From a virus: a stretch of DNA of 31,406 bases. A model generated the notes under the pieces. The model was not told where the DNA came from, did no database searches, and saw only the letters and a program-made list of their open reading frames with translations. The stretch lies in the IMG/VR virus record IMGVR_UViG_3300031602_000018, positions 1 through 31,406 of that record, one strand, 5' to 3'. The stretch's first letter is position 1. Every line of letters begins with the position of its first letter. Shown here piece after piece: positions 16,028 to 23,783 of the stretch. The translations under genes and the position numbers were made by a program.

Positions 16028-16601
16028 AGAAACTTTACTAAAAAAAGAATTTAAAGAAGCCGATGTACAGAGAGTAAGGAATTTAGTTAATAAAGACTTT
16101 ACAGGCAAGACTAAGGATCAAGTAGGATATAAAAAAATATCGCTAAGACATAAAGAAGGAGATATCTGGGAAGAATCAGGTAAGAAGTGGACTATAATAA
16201 ACGGCCTAAAGCAGAATATTACTAAATTCGATGGGATAAAAGAATTAGCTAAATTTCCAATTGCATGCCCTAAATGCAAAATGGCTATGAAAAAGCGTTT
16301 AGATAAAAAAATGTACTATATTCATGGCTTCTGTTTTGATTGTACTATAGATTATGAAGCAGGATTAAAAACAGCTGGCCTATATGATGCGTATGAAAAG
16401 AAAATGCTATCAGGAAACATATCTACATTTATTGTAGACATGGAAGCATGGGTATTAGAGTCTTTAGAGAACGATTCTTCTTTTGTAACCGAACATGGTG
16501 ATCAAGAGGGATGGAATAAATTATCTAAAAGCTATAAGGATAAGATTAAAGATGATCTTAAAGAATATGTTAAAATTTTAAAAACTCATATAGAAGAGTA
16601 A
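16020..16601 (+). CDS. Zinc-ribbon protein of unknown function
   Basis: This is 193 aa from the ATG at 16020; a TTG six bases earlier would add only two residues. IACPKCKMAMKKR (C83, C86) and YYIHGFCFDCTIDYE (H102, C105, C108) make a four-Cys zinc-binding site. The preceding segment GDIWEESGKKWTIINGLKQN is a compact beta-hairpin region that I recall beside this zinc site in other marine phage proteins. The C-terminus is charged and helical. No enzymatic motif is visible. It is translationally coupled to the phosphatase gene and ends the tightly packed block that begins with the lipoprotein. Nucleic-acid binding is plausible but not shown. Confidence 0.7.
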   Translation: MSKETLLKKEFKEADVQRVRNLVNKDFTGKTKDQVGYKKISLRHKEGDIWEESGKKWTIINGLKQNITKFDGIKELAKFPIACPKCKMAMKKRLDKKMYYIHGFCFDCTIDYEAGLKTAGLYDAYEKKMLSGNISTFIVDMEAWVLESLENDSSFVTEHGDQEGWNKLSKSYKDKIKDDLKEYVKILKTHIEE

Positions 16602-16618
16602 TTTTCGTTATATTTATA
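16601..16618 (+). promoter_or_regulatory. Candidate promoter upstream of the one-TM protein gene
   Basis: ATTTTCGTTATATTTATA at 16601-16618 matches the element at 12094-12111 with small changes and ends in TATTTATA. It starts on the last base of the preceding stop codon. The next ATG is at 16656, 37 bases further on, so the leader would be longer than for most other copies. Nothing else is recognisable in the gap. Confidence 0.45.
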
Positions 16619-16655
16619 CTTAGCTAATAGTACCAACTATAATTAAATATTAAAG

Positions 16656-17012
16656 ATGACTCAAAAAGAATTACTTTCCAATGTTCTCAATGAAATTAAG
16701 CATATTAAAACAAATATGCCTAATGGTGAATTAAAGCAACTAATGAAAGACGTAGAGAGCATGAAAGATAGTATGTCAGACCTTAAGTATACACTTCTTA
16801 ACCCAGATGATGGAGTTGTAGTTAATACTAATAAGAACACAGAGTTCAGACATGAAATGCAAGGAAACAGTAAAGAATACCAAAAGAAAATGTTAGACGT
16901 CCAAGAACTTAAGTCTTGGAGAGCAGGAGTTAATAAAGCACTTTGGATAATTTTTGGTATACTTGCAGGAGTAATAATCAGAATGTTGATGATGCACAAA
17001 GGTATTGGATAG
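16656..17012 (+). CDS. Coiled-coil protein with one C-terminal membrane segment (holin-like)
   Basis: In this 118-aa protein, residues 1-~50 are predicted helical with heptad-like spacing (ELLSNVLNEIKHIKTN, LKQLMKDVESMKDSM). A short charged linker, a second helix, and SWRAGVNKALWIIFGILAGVIIRMLMM (membrane span ~95-112) follow. A coiled coil, then a single C-terminal span and a few polar residues, is the plan of XhlA-type holin-associated proteins. The spacing to the next gene is zero bases. No lysin is seen nearby, so the holin role is tentative; another inner-membrane protein is equally possible. L-N-E occurs at residues 11-13, but the helix continues through it, so I do not count it as a leader. 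Confidence 0.6.
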   Translation: MTQKELLSNVLNEIKHIKTNMPNGELKQLMKDVESMKDSMSDLKYTLLNPDDGVVVNTNKNTEFRHEMQGNSKEYQKKMLDVQELKSWRAGVNKALWIIFGILAGVIIRMLMMHKGIG

Positions 17013-17360
17013 ATGAAAAAACAACTTATAGTAGAAATAATAAAAAAAGCAGTAAAAGAGGCAATGAAAAAACGCCTTAAAAAAGAAGGTGTATCTAGTA
17101 AAATAGAATGCCAAAATTGCTCTTGGAGTTGGGAAAAGAAAGACGGAGGTAAAGACCCACGTAACTGTCATAAGTGCGGACATACAAACACATTACAAGC
17201 TCTTGAAGGAGTTCACGACCCAGTTAAACCAGGTATTCTAAAAAACAGATTAGGAGAATTATCTTGTACGAAAGTACGAAAAGCTAAAGCAGGAACTAAA
17301 GATAAAGGTTCACATTTTGCGAAAGCTTGCCAAAGGTATTTAAACTACCACTGTCAATAG
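17013..17360 (+). CDS. Small zinc-ribbon protein with basic N-terminus
   Basis: In this 115-aa protein, the N-terminal ~25 residues are a strongly basic amphipathic helix (VEIIKKAVKEAMKKRLKK). A zinc ribbon follows, IECQNCSWSW (C33, C36) and RNCHKCGHTN (C52, C55). After it comes VKPGILKNRLGELSC and a Cys/Lys-rich end (KACQRYLNYHC) that could hold a second metal. The start includes I-V-E at residues 6-8, so a capsid-targeting leader is conceivable but less clear than in the main set. The ATG directly follows the preceding stop. The function is unknown; nucleic-acid binding fits the composition. Confidence 0.7.
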   Translation: MKKQLIVEIIKKAVKEAMKKRLKKEGVSSKIECQNCSWSWEKKDGGKDPRNCHKCGHTNTLQALEGVHDPVKPGILKNRLGELSCTKVRKAKAGTKDKGSHFAKACQRYLNYHCQ

Positions 17361-17382
17361 TTAATATTTGGGATTAAAAACC

Positions 17383-17390
17383 TATTTATA
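17383..17390 (+). promoter_or_regulatory. Candidate promoter box TATTTATA before the giant internal-protein candidate
   Basis: The octamer TATTTATA lies in the 70-base gap (17361-17430), the longest in the window, with 40 bases to the preferred ATG. A TTG-initiated frame beginning at 17368 would run across this box; that extension is rejected in favour of the ATG at 17431. Confidence 0.4.
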
Positions 17391-17430
17391 TAAAAGCGTA
17401 AACTCGATTTTACCACGAAATAATAGTAAT

Positions 17431-20400
17431 ATGACATACGAAGAAATACAAACACGGTTAACTAAGTGTCAAACAGCACTTGAAACCCTTAATAATGTCC
17501 ATGCAGGAGGTAGTATACCAGCAGCTCAAGCAGCAACTATTCAGCAACTACATACATTAGAAGAAAGCCTAAAGAATAAACTTACCTTAATTAAAGAAGA
17601 AGAATCCGGAACCATCTTTACCGATGACGAAGGAGAAGCTTTGCAACTATCCAAAAAAGGAGCGAATGTTAAGTTAACAAAAGAAAACGATCGTCTTATA
17701 AAGAACAAAGGAATAGAGTTTGATCTTGCAAGTACTAAACTAATTGCCAAGCTTACAGGTAAAGCAGTTATTATTGCTTTAAAGAAAGCAGGTGATGCAA
17801 TACAAAGTATAAAAGCAGTAGAAATAGAAGCTATGTCTTTCGATGTAGATGTAGATTATAAAGACAATAATCATGGAGACGTATTTTCTTTCCATATACA
17901 AAATAATAAATTAGTATTAGCTGATTTTTCGTTTACTAAGCCTCTAGTTGAAGTAGGAGTTAAACCTTCTGGGGAACCAATAGTTAACGTAGACGTTTTA
18001 GCTAATGAATTACTTAAACACTTCCAATCATTATCAGAACAAGAAGAAGGCTTAAATGAAGCAGATAATTATTACATTGAAGTTTCAGTTCGTACAGCAA
18101 AAGTAGCTCTAGAAGTTCTACATGATTCATTTAGAAATCAATTTGAAACTAACGGCAGCAACTATTATATATTTAAAGATGAAGAAACTGCAATAGGAGC
18201 ACAAGAAGCATTAGAATTTGCAAAGGTAGAGATTGAAGACCATAATTTAGAAGAAGGAGAAAGATTACGAGAAGGAGAAGGAGATGATAAACACTATATT
18301 AAAGTAGCATCATCTGATTATAAAGCAGCAATGGCTGTCTTAGATGAAAATATTGATCCAACTTACGTTAAAATGGACGTAGTTGATAATGATGGTGCAG
18401 GTAATGTTATAATATACTTTATATTTAAACATGAAAGTGGTTTTGATGATATGTACGACGACTCAGAGAACCAAGATTCTGAGTTCTACCAAGAACCAGA
18501 TGAAGACCCTAATGCATTTCTGTACGATTTGATTATGGATTTAGCTGCTAGAGGAGTACACATAGTTGATTCAAGCCATGATCACGATATGGATGAAGCA
18601 GCAGACAATAGCGATTGGGCTATGAAGATTCGTAATATTAATCAACACGGTAGAAGTATGAAGCAAGTTGATAAACTTAAAAAATCTTCTCCGTCAATCA
18701 ATCCTGACTATAAAAAGAGTTCTAGTTTGTCCCCTAAGAAAAGAGAGATTATACACAGACTTAAAGCTAAAAGAAGTCAAGTGATGAGAGACATGGAGCA
18801 AGAGGCAGAACCAACAGGAGGTCCTATCTCAGATAAGTATGGAGATATATTAAATAAGATTGACAATGCTATTGAAAAAGCATCAGGACAAAAGCAAATG
18901 AGCTATGATGATGCTATAAGAGAAAAGAAGAAACCAGGTTTATGGGCTAACATCAATGCTAAGAAGAAAAGAGGTGCAAAAGCTTCTCATGGTAATTCTA
19001 ATGCTCATAAAGATGCCGTAGCAGCAGGTAATGCTATGAAAGAAGGAAGAGGAGATTTAGATCAAATCGTAAGAGTAATTACTGATATGGCCGCAGAAGA
19101 CGGAACTACAACAAAAGAAGCAGCATTAGAAGTAATAGAAGCAATTAGAGATGCATACATGATAGATGCATATGACGAAGGAGTTGTAAACGAAAACCTT
19201 AACCCAGAAGTATCTAAAAAAGTTAATCAGTTTATTAAAGCAATGGCTAAGAGATACGGGTATGACGAACAAGATGCTGTTTTCGCTATCAAGCAAGCTC
19301 TAAGGTTAAGAGGAATGGGCAAAGAAGATGCAGCAGAATTAGATGAAAATAAAGTTCTAAAAGAATTTACAGATCAAAGATTTAAAGGATCAGAAATAAT
19401 TGATATGGCTAATAAGAATGCACCGGATATGTTCGGTAAGCAGATCTTTGCAGACCTACTACCTAAAGGGATGGCTAGTGAAAACGCTGCTATTGAAGCT
19501 TTAAAAGCTCATGATAAGAGTCCTTTAAAACATAGAATGGGAATATATGCTCCAATGTTTGTACACGTTCAATATCATAATTTAGAGCATGAAGGTGAAC
19601 AGTACCAAATGCATCAAACACAATACTATAACAGTAACTTTAAAGACAACGATCCAGACTTTAATCCTAAAGTGTCTAGAATTACTTTATTTAAAGACCC
19701 AGACGGTGAGGATACTACCTTAGGAACGATATTAGTTAAGACTGATGAATACGTACAAGATTTAAATGTACTACCGGGACTAGGGAAAAGAGTTTCTGAA
19801 GCAACTAGACAAGATTTAGGAACGTCTTCATCAGTATCAAAACGTAGAGCAGGAGCTGAATTAAAACAAAAATTAAAAGGTTCACGTTCTGATGGAATGG
19901 GTAAGTATGATGCTAATATCTACGGATTGGATTCAGATGGTAAAAGAGTTGAATTAATAAGTTTAAACGATTTAAATAAATTCACAAGGTTTGAACTTGA
20001 TTCTGATTTAAAAGTAAAGAAAACTATAAATGAATACGGAAGTAGCGATATAGATGAACTTGTTGGAGCTATAGGATATAGAGCTTTAGAACATTTTTTT
20101 GAAGACAATCCTGGAGCACATCAAGAACTAGACGAATGGTTAAGAACAGTGCCAGAATTTGCAAGCAAAATAGAAGATCAATTTGAAGATGACTATAGTC
20201 CCTCTATGGATAGGATGTTAGATGCTATTGGATATGATGATTTTGATCAATTCTTTGACGATAATCCTGGAGGAGTAGAAATAATAGCAGACTGGATTAT
20301 ATCTATACCAGAATTTGTTAAAAAATTAGCAAACGAATATACTACAGATGAATTAGAAAACTTTGGTCTGCACGATGTAGATGGATATGATGCAGAAGAT

Positions 20401-20880
20401 GAAGATATAGAAGAAGCAGAATTACCTAAGAAATTTAACAGCGGTAAATATTCGGTTGCTAAATTACAAAAAGCACATGATGTTATAACAGGCGTTATGA
20501 AAGATTTAGCTAAGAAATATAAAGCAGGAGATAAATCAGTAGTATCTCAACTTAAAGACTTAACTAAACAAAAGAAGCATGTAGAGTCTTTATTAGATGC
20601 AAAAGTAGGACAGACACATAAGAACATGGATATCACTACAGAAGCTGGACCTGGATTCGCTCACGATTGTGCTGCTAAGGTAGTACATGAAGCATACGGT
20701 AAAGGAACTTGCATTCCAGAAAAACATACCCTAGTTAAAGAAGGTAAGAAGTATGTAGTTACCCATTATGATGTTTTATTTGAAAATGGAAAAACAGTAG
20801 AAAATATACCAGTCAAGGAGTTAGATATTAAAACGACTAACGAACATTGGCATAAAGGATACAAAAAGAAAAAGAAGTAA
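17431..20880 (+). CDS. Giant acidic multi-module protein, candidate capsid-internal polyprotein
   Basis: From the ATG at 17431 this is 1149 aa, starting MTYEEIQTRLTK. It is strongly acidic and modular. Two related alpha/beta units begin NYYIEVSVRTAKVALEVL and HYIKVASSDYKAAMAVL. A basic section (~400-520) includes KKPGLWANINAKKKRG, like the DUF5872-type motif I recall. A tandem repeat near 873-970 has GYRALEHFFEDNPGAHQ and GYDDFDQFFDDNPGGVE. The C-terminal helical and beta modules end FENGKTVENIPVKELD. [L/I]-x-E sites sit at the junctions: LNE 208-210, LRE 279-281, LDE 637-639, LKE 643-645, INE 866-868, IEE 993-995. It lies upstream of the terminase and prohead genes. I do not recognise a specific family for the whole protein. 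Virion or internal-protein status is an inference. Confidence 0.7.
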   Translation: MTYEEIQTRLTKCQTALETLNNVHAGGSIPAAQAATIQQLHTLEESLKNKLTLIKEEESGTIFTDDEGEALQLSKKGANVKLTKENDRLIKNKGIEFDLASTKLIAKLTGKAVIIALKKAGDAIQSIKAVEIEAMSFDVDVDYKDNNHGDVFSFHIQNNKLVLADFSFTKPLVEVGVKPSGEPIVNVDVLANELLKHFQSLSEQEEGLNEADNYYIEVSVRTAKVALEVLHDSFRNQFETNGSNYYIFKDEETAIGAQEALEFAKVEIEDHNLEEGERLREGEGDDKHYIKVASSDYKAAMAVLDENIDPTYVKMDVVDNDGAGNVIIYFIFKHESGFDDMYDDSENQDSEFYQEPDEDPNAFLYDLIMDLAARGVHIVDSSHDHDMDEAADNSDWAMKIRNINQHGRSMKQVDKLKKSSPSINPDYKKSSSLSPKKREIIHRLKAKRSQVMRDMEQEAEPTGGPISDKYGDILNKIDNAIEKASGQKQMSYDDAIREKKKPGLWANINAKKKRGAKASHGNSNAHKDAVAAGNAMKEGRGDLDQIVRVITDMAAEDGTTTKEAALEVIEAIRDAYMIDAYDEGVVNENLNPEVSKKVNQFIKAMAKRYGYDEQDAVFAIKQALRLRGMGKEDAAELDENKVLKEFTDQRFKGSEIIDMANKNAPDMFGKQIFADLLPKGMASENAAIEALKAHDKSPLKHRMGIYAPMFVHVQYHNLEHEGEQYQMHQTQYYNSNFKDNDPDFNPKVSRITLFKDPDGEDTTLGTILVKTDEYVQDLNVLPGLGKRVSEATRQDLGTSSSVSKRRAGAELKQKLKGSRSDGMGKYDANIYGLDSDGKRVELISLNDLNKFTRFELDSDLKVKKTINEYGSSDIDELVGAIGYRALEHFFEDNPGAHQELDEWLRTVPEFASKIEDQFEDDYSPSMDRMLDAIGYDDFDQFFDDNPGGVEIIADWIISIPEFVKKLANEYTTDELENFGLHDVDGYDAEDEDIEEAELPKKFNSGKYSVAKLQKAHDVITGVMKDLAKKYKAGDKSVVSQLKDLTKQKKHVESLLDAKVGQTHKNMDITTEAGPGFAHDCAAKVVHEAYGKGTCIPEKHTLVKEGKKYVVTHYDVLFENGKTVENIPVKELDIKTTNEHWHKGYKKKKK
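20040..20346 (+). repeat. Tandem ~50-residue protein repeat within the giant gene
   Basis: Two adjacent units share DELVGAIGYRALEHFFEDNP / DRMLDAIGYDDFDQFFDDNP, followed by (G)-x-x-x-E-(L/I)-x-x-W-(L/I)-x-x-(V/I)-PEF. The DNA has diverged, so this is an old duplication rather than a recent slippage. Each unit looks like a small helical module. The block follows I-N-E at residues 866-868 and is followed by I-E-E at 993-995. Confidence 0.75.
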
Positions 20881-20883
20881 GAT

Positions 20884-22209
20884 ATGAATATAGAAGATAT
20901 AAAGAACGTAATTCTAGAAGCATTCGGAGAAGTAAGAGAAGAGAAAGAAACAGCAGATTCACCGGATACTCATAAGATTACAGATTTACCTAAATCCTTG
21001 CAGAAATCAATCACTGCAAGATACGGAGTAGGGAAATATCCTGAACGAGATTTTCTATCAAGTGATATGAAAACCTTATTCAGAACTATAAGTGTAGATA
21101 AGAACACAGGATCAGTAGGCCATAAAATAATCTCTCTTCCTTCTTTTAACGGACTATATAAAGATTACTCAGACATAATCGCTGATTTAAAAGAACTAAT
21201 GCGCTCTCCTGATATACAAAGAGATCAAAAAGCAAAAGACTTATTTGAGCTTATCAGAACTAACTTTAGAAAACTACAATCTTACTTAAGAACTGAAAGA
21301 CCAGAACAATACGAACTTATGAGAATGAGACGTAGTATGGAAGAAGCAGTTACTGGACTTAAAAGACTAAAATATGATAATCTAAATGAAGCTAAACAAG
21401 ACATATACGATAAATTTTTAGATAACCCATCTTCGCCAAAAGGTAGAGCAAAGGCATTGATATTAAAGTTTACAAAAGAATATGGAGATGATGCTTCATC
21501 AATGGCTGTAGATAGATTCGCTAGTAAAAACAACCTAAAACCTGAAGAAAAGTACATATTAAAATATATTACTAAAAACGATATTAAAATATCTTCACAA
21601 TCAGGAGGACCAGAATTCTCAGCAGTAAGTGAAGCAGCATACTTAAAAGAGCTTGAAAAAGAAGAACCGGCACCAGAAGAACCAGCAGACATGGACGCTC
21701 CAAAAGAGACAGTCCTAGAAGATGCTACTGATACCATCTTAGGTAAGTTTCCAACACTATCTAAAGCAATCATTAAATTACAAACTAAGCAATTTAGAGA
21801 ATTTGTTGACACAGTGGATTGGGTATCACCAAGACCATCATCATTCAGGGTTAACCTTAAAAATGGACAACACTACATCCTAAAATGGACTGGTACCGGT
21901 TTTGAAGCTCAAATAATGGGAAAGAGGTACTACATTGATAAAATAGACGATTACCAACAGGCATTAGATAAAATGACTAGACTCTATCAAGAAGGTCCAA
22001 TGTCAGGAGCAGGGGAAGCAGAAGCAGAAGACACCGGAGGTGGCGGAGGCGGAGGCGGGGACTTTCCTGGAGGAGAAGGTGGAGCCGAAGGCGGTGAAGA
22101 AGGAGAAGCAGGAGCAGAAATACCAGCAGGAGATGATGCACCAGCAGAACCAGCAGATTTAGGAGGAGAAGAAATAGACTTTGAAGACGGAGCAGAACCA
22201 GAAGCATAA
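20884..22209 (+). CDS. Acidic protein with capsid-targeting-like leader and Gly/Glu/Ala-rich tail
   Basis: This 441-aa protein starts MNIEDIKNVILE|AFGE, with I-L-E at residues 10-12. The body (residues ~40-230) is charged and helical (MRMRRSMEEAVTGLKRL, a basic KGRAKALILKFTKEYGDD segment). Residues ~300-370 form a compact beta region (SSFRVNLKNGQHYILKWTG, AQIMGKRYYID) that may be a small domain. The last ~70 residues are low-complexity Gly, Glu, Ala and Pro with a local run of GC-rich glycine codons. I recognise no enzyme. The acid-rich composition and the position two genes upstream of the terminase fit a prohead core or internal protein. It is separated from its neighbour by three bases. 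Confidence 0.68.
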   Translation: MNIEDIKNVILEAFGEVREEKETADSPDTHKITDLPKSLQKSITARYGVGKYPERDFLSSDMKTLFRTISVDKNTGSVGHKIISLPSFNGLYKDYSDIIADLKELMRSPDIQRDQKAKDLFELIRTNFRKLQSYLRTERPEQYELMRMRRSMEEAVTGLKRLKYDNLNEAKQDIYDKFLDNPSSPKGRAKALILKFTKEYGDDASSMAVDRFASKNNLKPEEKYILKYITKNDIKISSQSGGPEFSAVSEAAYLKELEKEEPAPEEPADMDAPKETVLEDATDTILGKFPTLSKAIIKLQTKQFREFVDTVDWVSPRPSSFRVNLKNGQHYILKWTGTGFEAQIMGKRYYIDKIDDYQQALDKMTRLYQEGPMSGAGEAEAEDTGGGGGGGGDFPGGEGGAEGGEEGEAGAEIPAGDDAPAEPADLGGEEIDFEDGAEPEA

Positions 22210-22219
22210 TAATAAAGAT

Positions 22220-22654
22220 ATGAAAGATAATTTTAACCTTAAGAGTTTTTTAACAGAGAATAACCTTACTGCTAATACTAGGAAAGGATTAAATGAAGAA
22301 GAAGGTGTTCCACATTATACTAAAGACGGTAAAGAATGGAAAGGTAAACTACATAAGATGCCTGACGGTTCACTAATGTCAGGTAAACCCCATGATGAAG
22401 GTGGAAGTGGTCCTAATGGTGAAAGTGAAAAACTATACCATAAAGAAGACTTGAAAGAACAAGAAGATTGGCAAGGAAAAGAATGGAAAAATAGAAAACT
22501 TTTAATTGAAGTAGTAGAAGGTCTTCAAAGAGAGCTAGAAGAAATAGAGGATGTTAAACTATGGGATGACCAAACATCAAATGACTGGTGTCATGATGCA
22601 ATTGAACAACTAACAGCAGCAGCACAAAGCATAATAGGAGAAAGAAAAGAGTAA
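22220..22654 (+). CDS. Small phage protein with [L]xE leader, unknown function
   Basis: From the ATG at 22220 this is 144 aa, beginning MKDNFNLKSFLTE|N, with L-T-E at residues 11-13. An upstream ATG at 22181 would overlap the previous gene and place the leader internally, so it is not preferred. The next segment YTKDGKEWKGKLHKMPDGS with SGKPHDEGGSGPNGESEKLYH looks like a small basic/Gly-rich beta unit seen, from memory, in other marine phage proteins. A helical C-terminus follows (LLIEVVEGLQRELEEIE and a Trp/Cys segment). No function is recognised. The clean leader supports capsid localisation. Confidence 0.62.
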   Translation: MKDNFNLKSFLTENNLTANTRKGLNEEEGVPHYTKDGKEWKGKLHKMPDGSLMSGKPHDEGGSGPNGESEKLYHKEDLKEQEDWQGKEWKNRKLLIEVVEGLQRELEEIEDVKLWDDQTSNDWCHDAIEQLTAAAQSIIGERKE

Positions 22655-22658
22655 TTAT

Positions 22659-23780
22659 ATGAGTCTTATAGATAAAGTTTTACTAGAATGGTCATACAGA
22701 ACCGAAAAAGGATATCCAGACATTAATAGTGTTAAGGATATTGCTCTGTTTGAATCTATTTTTGGTTTTAATTTAATAAACGAAGCAAAGCACCCATTTG
22801 AATACCTTTCTAAAGAAGCACAAGCACTCGGTAAAGAGTTAATACTAAAGCTTAACTTAGATGATGATGAGATAATAGCTCATGCTAAAAATCGTATTAT
22901 CGTATATACAGATAAGAAGAGATCAGATATTTTCGTAGCACTTCAAAATTTAGGTTATGAAAAAGACCAGATTACAGGTTCAAGTGGTGGAGGGTTTAGA
23001 ACACCAGAGGGGATAGAAATCATACATAAGAATCAAACCTCAGTAGGAGATGCAGGCTTAGATAACGAGGCTATTGTAGTTGCTAAAATAAACGAATTAA
23101 TTAACGTTCATGGAGGTCCTATAAATGTAACAATAAAACCATCTCAAGGAAATATAGTTTTCCAATATCCTAATGTTGAAAGTGCAGTATCTGTAGGAAG
23201 AGAAACCGGAGATAATAAAAAAGCAGACATTAGACTTTATAATAGCTCTGGAGAAATTCCTATATCAATAAAAAAGGACGGCCCATTTAGATGGTCATCA
23301 GCAATGACAACTCATAGGGACGTATTCGATAACGTACTATTACCGGGTATGGGAGAAGGCACAGAAGATTTAAAGCTAGTACAGGATGAAAATAATCCAA
23401 AGCTATTAAATATGATAAACCCTAAAAATAATAAACCTTACGGAAGTATATACGTACTAAATGCCCCAGGTATGGGTTACGATGCATTAGCATTCGGATC
23501 AGATAAAGCAGTAGTAGTCAAAAGAACATTCACAGAATTAGACTTTAAATTTGATAAAGACACATTAACTATTACATCATCTAGAAACTACGAAAAAGAT
23601 GAAGATTTCGATAAAGAAGATAAGCCAATTATTCGATTTGAAAGAAATGCATCAAAAGCAACAAATACAGAAGGACACGCAGGAAGAGGTATTACAATTA
23701 GAACCGTACCAATAAAAGGCTTTTTAAGTACTACTTCAAGAGCAAACGTTTTAAAACTAGATTATAAGGATCTAAAATAA
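22659..23780 (+). CDS. Putative PD-(D/E)XK-type nuclease with capsid-targeting-like leader
   Basis: This 373-aa protein starts MSLIDKVLLE|W, with L-L-E at residues 8-10; a second site FNLINE|A lies at 40-42. The middle has GLDNEAIVVAKINELI, then KKADIRLYNSSGEIPISIKKDGP. This is the D...(x)-x-K arrangement of the PD-(D/E)XK fold, resembling the ISxKDG element I recall from marine phage nucleases. The N-terminal module (IIAHAKNRIIVYTDKKRS with GFRTPEGIEIIHK) is separate. The gene ends three bases before the terminase. A nuclease that travels in the capsid could act on host DNA after injection. The fold assignment is moderate: the acidic residue normally preceding x-K is not canonical (I-S-I-K). 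Confidence 0.5.
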   Translation: MSLIDKVLLEWSYRTEKGYPDINSVKDIALFESIFGFNLINEAKHPFEYLSKEAQALGKELILKLNLDDDEIIAHAKNRIIVYTDKKRSDIFVALQNLGYEKDQITGSSGGGFRTPEGIEIIHKNQTSVGDAGLDNEAIVVAKINELINVHGGPINVTIKPSQGNIVFQYPNVESAVSVGRETGDNKKADIRLYNSSGEIPISIKKDGPFRWSSAMTTHRDVFDNVLLPGMGEGTEDLKLVQDENNPKLLNMINPKNNKPYGSIYVLNAPGMGYDALAFGSDKAVVVKRTFTELDFKFDKDTLTITSSRNYEKDEDFDKEDKPIIRFERNASKATNTEGHAGRGITIRTVPIKGFLSTTSRANVLKLDYKDLK

Positions 23781-23783
23781 GTT

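Noticed and set aside
17368-17430. TTG at 17368 as start of the giant gene
   Set aside because: The extension would run across the TATTTATA box and is not acidic like the rest. ATG at 17431 is the better start.
22015-22205. GC-rich Gly/Glu/Ala run as an insertion of foreign DNA
   Set aside because: The shift is explained by GGN and GAA/GCA codons of a low-complexity tail and is in frame with the gene.
22181-22219. ATG at 22181 for the 144-aa gene
   Set aside because: It overlaps the previous gene by 29 bases and encodes a Gln/Asn/Lys-rich peptide. The ATG at 22220 gives the leader pattern and fits the gap.
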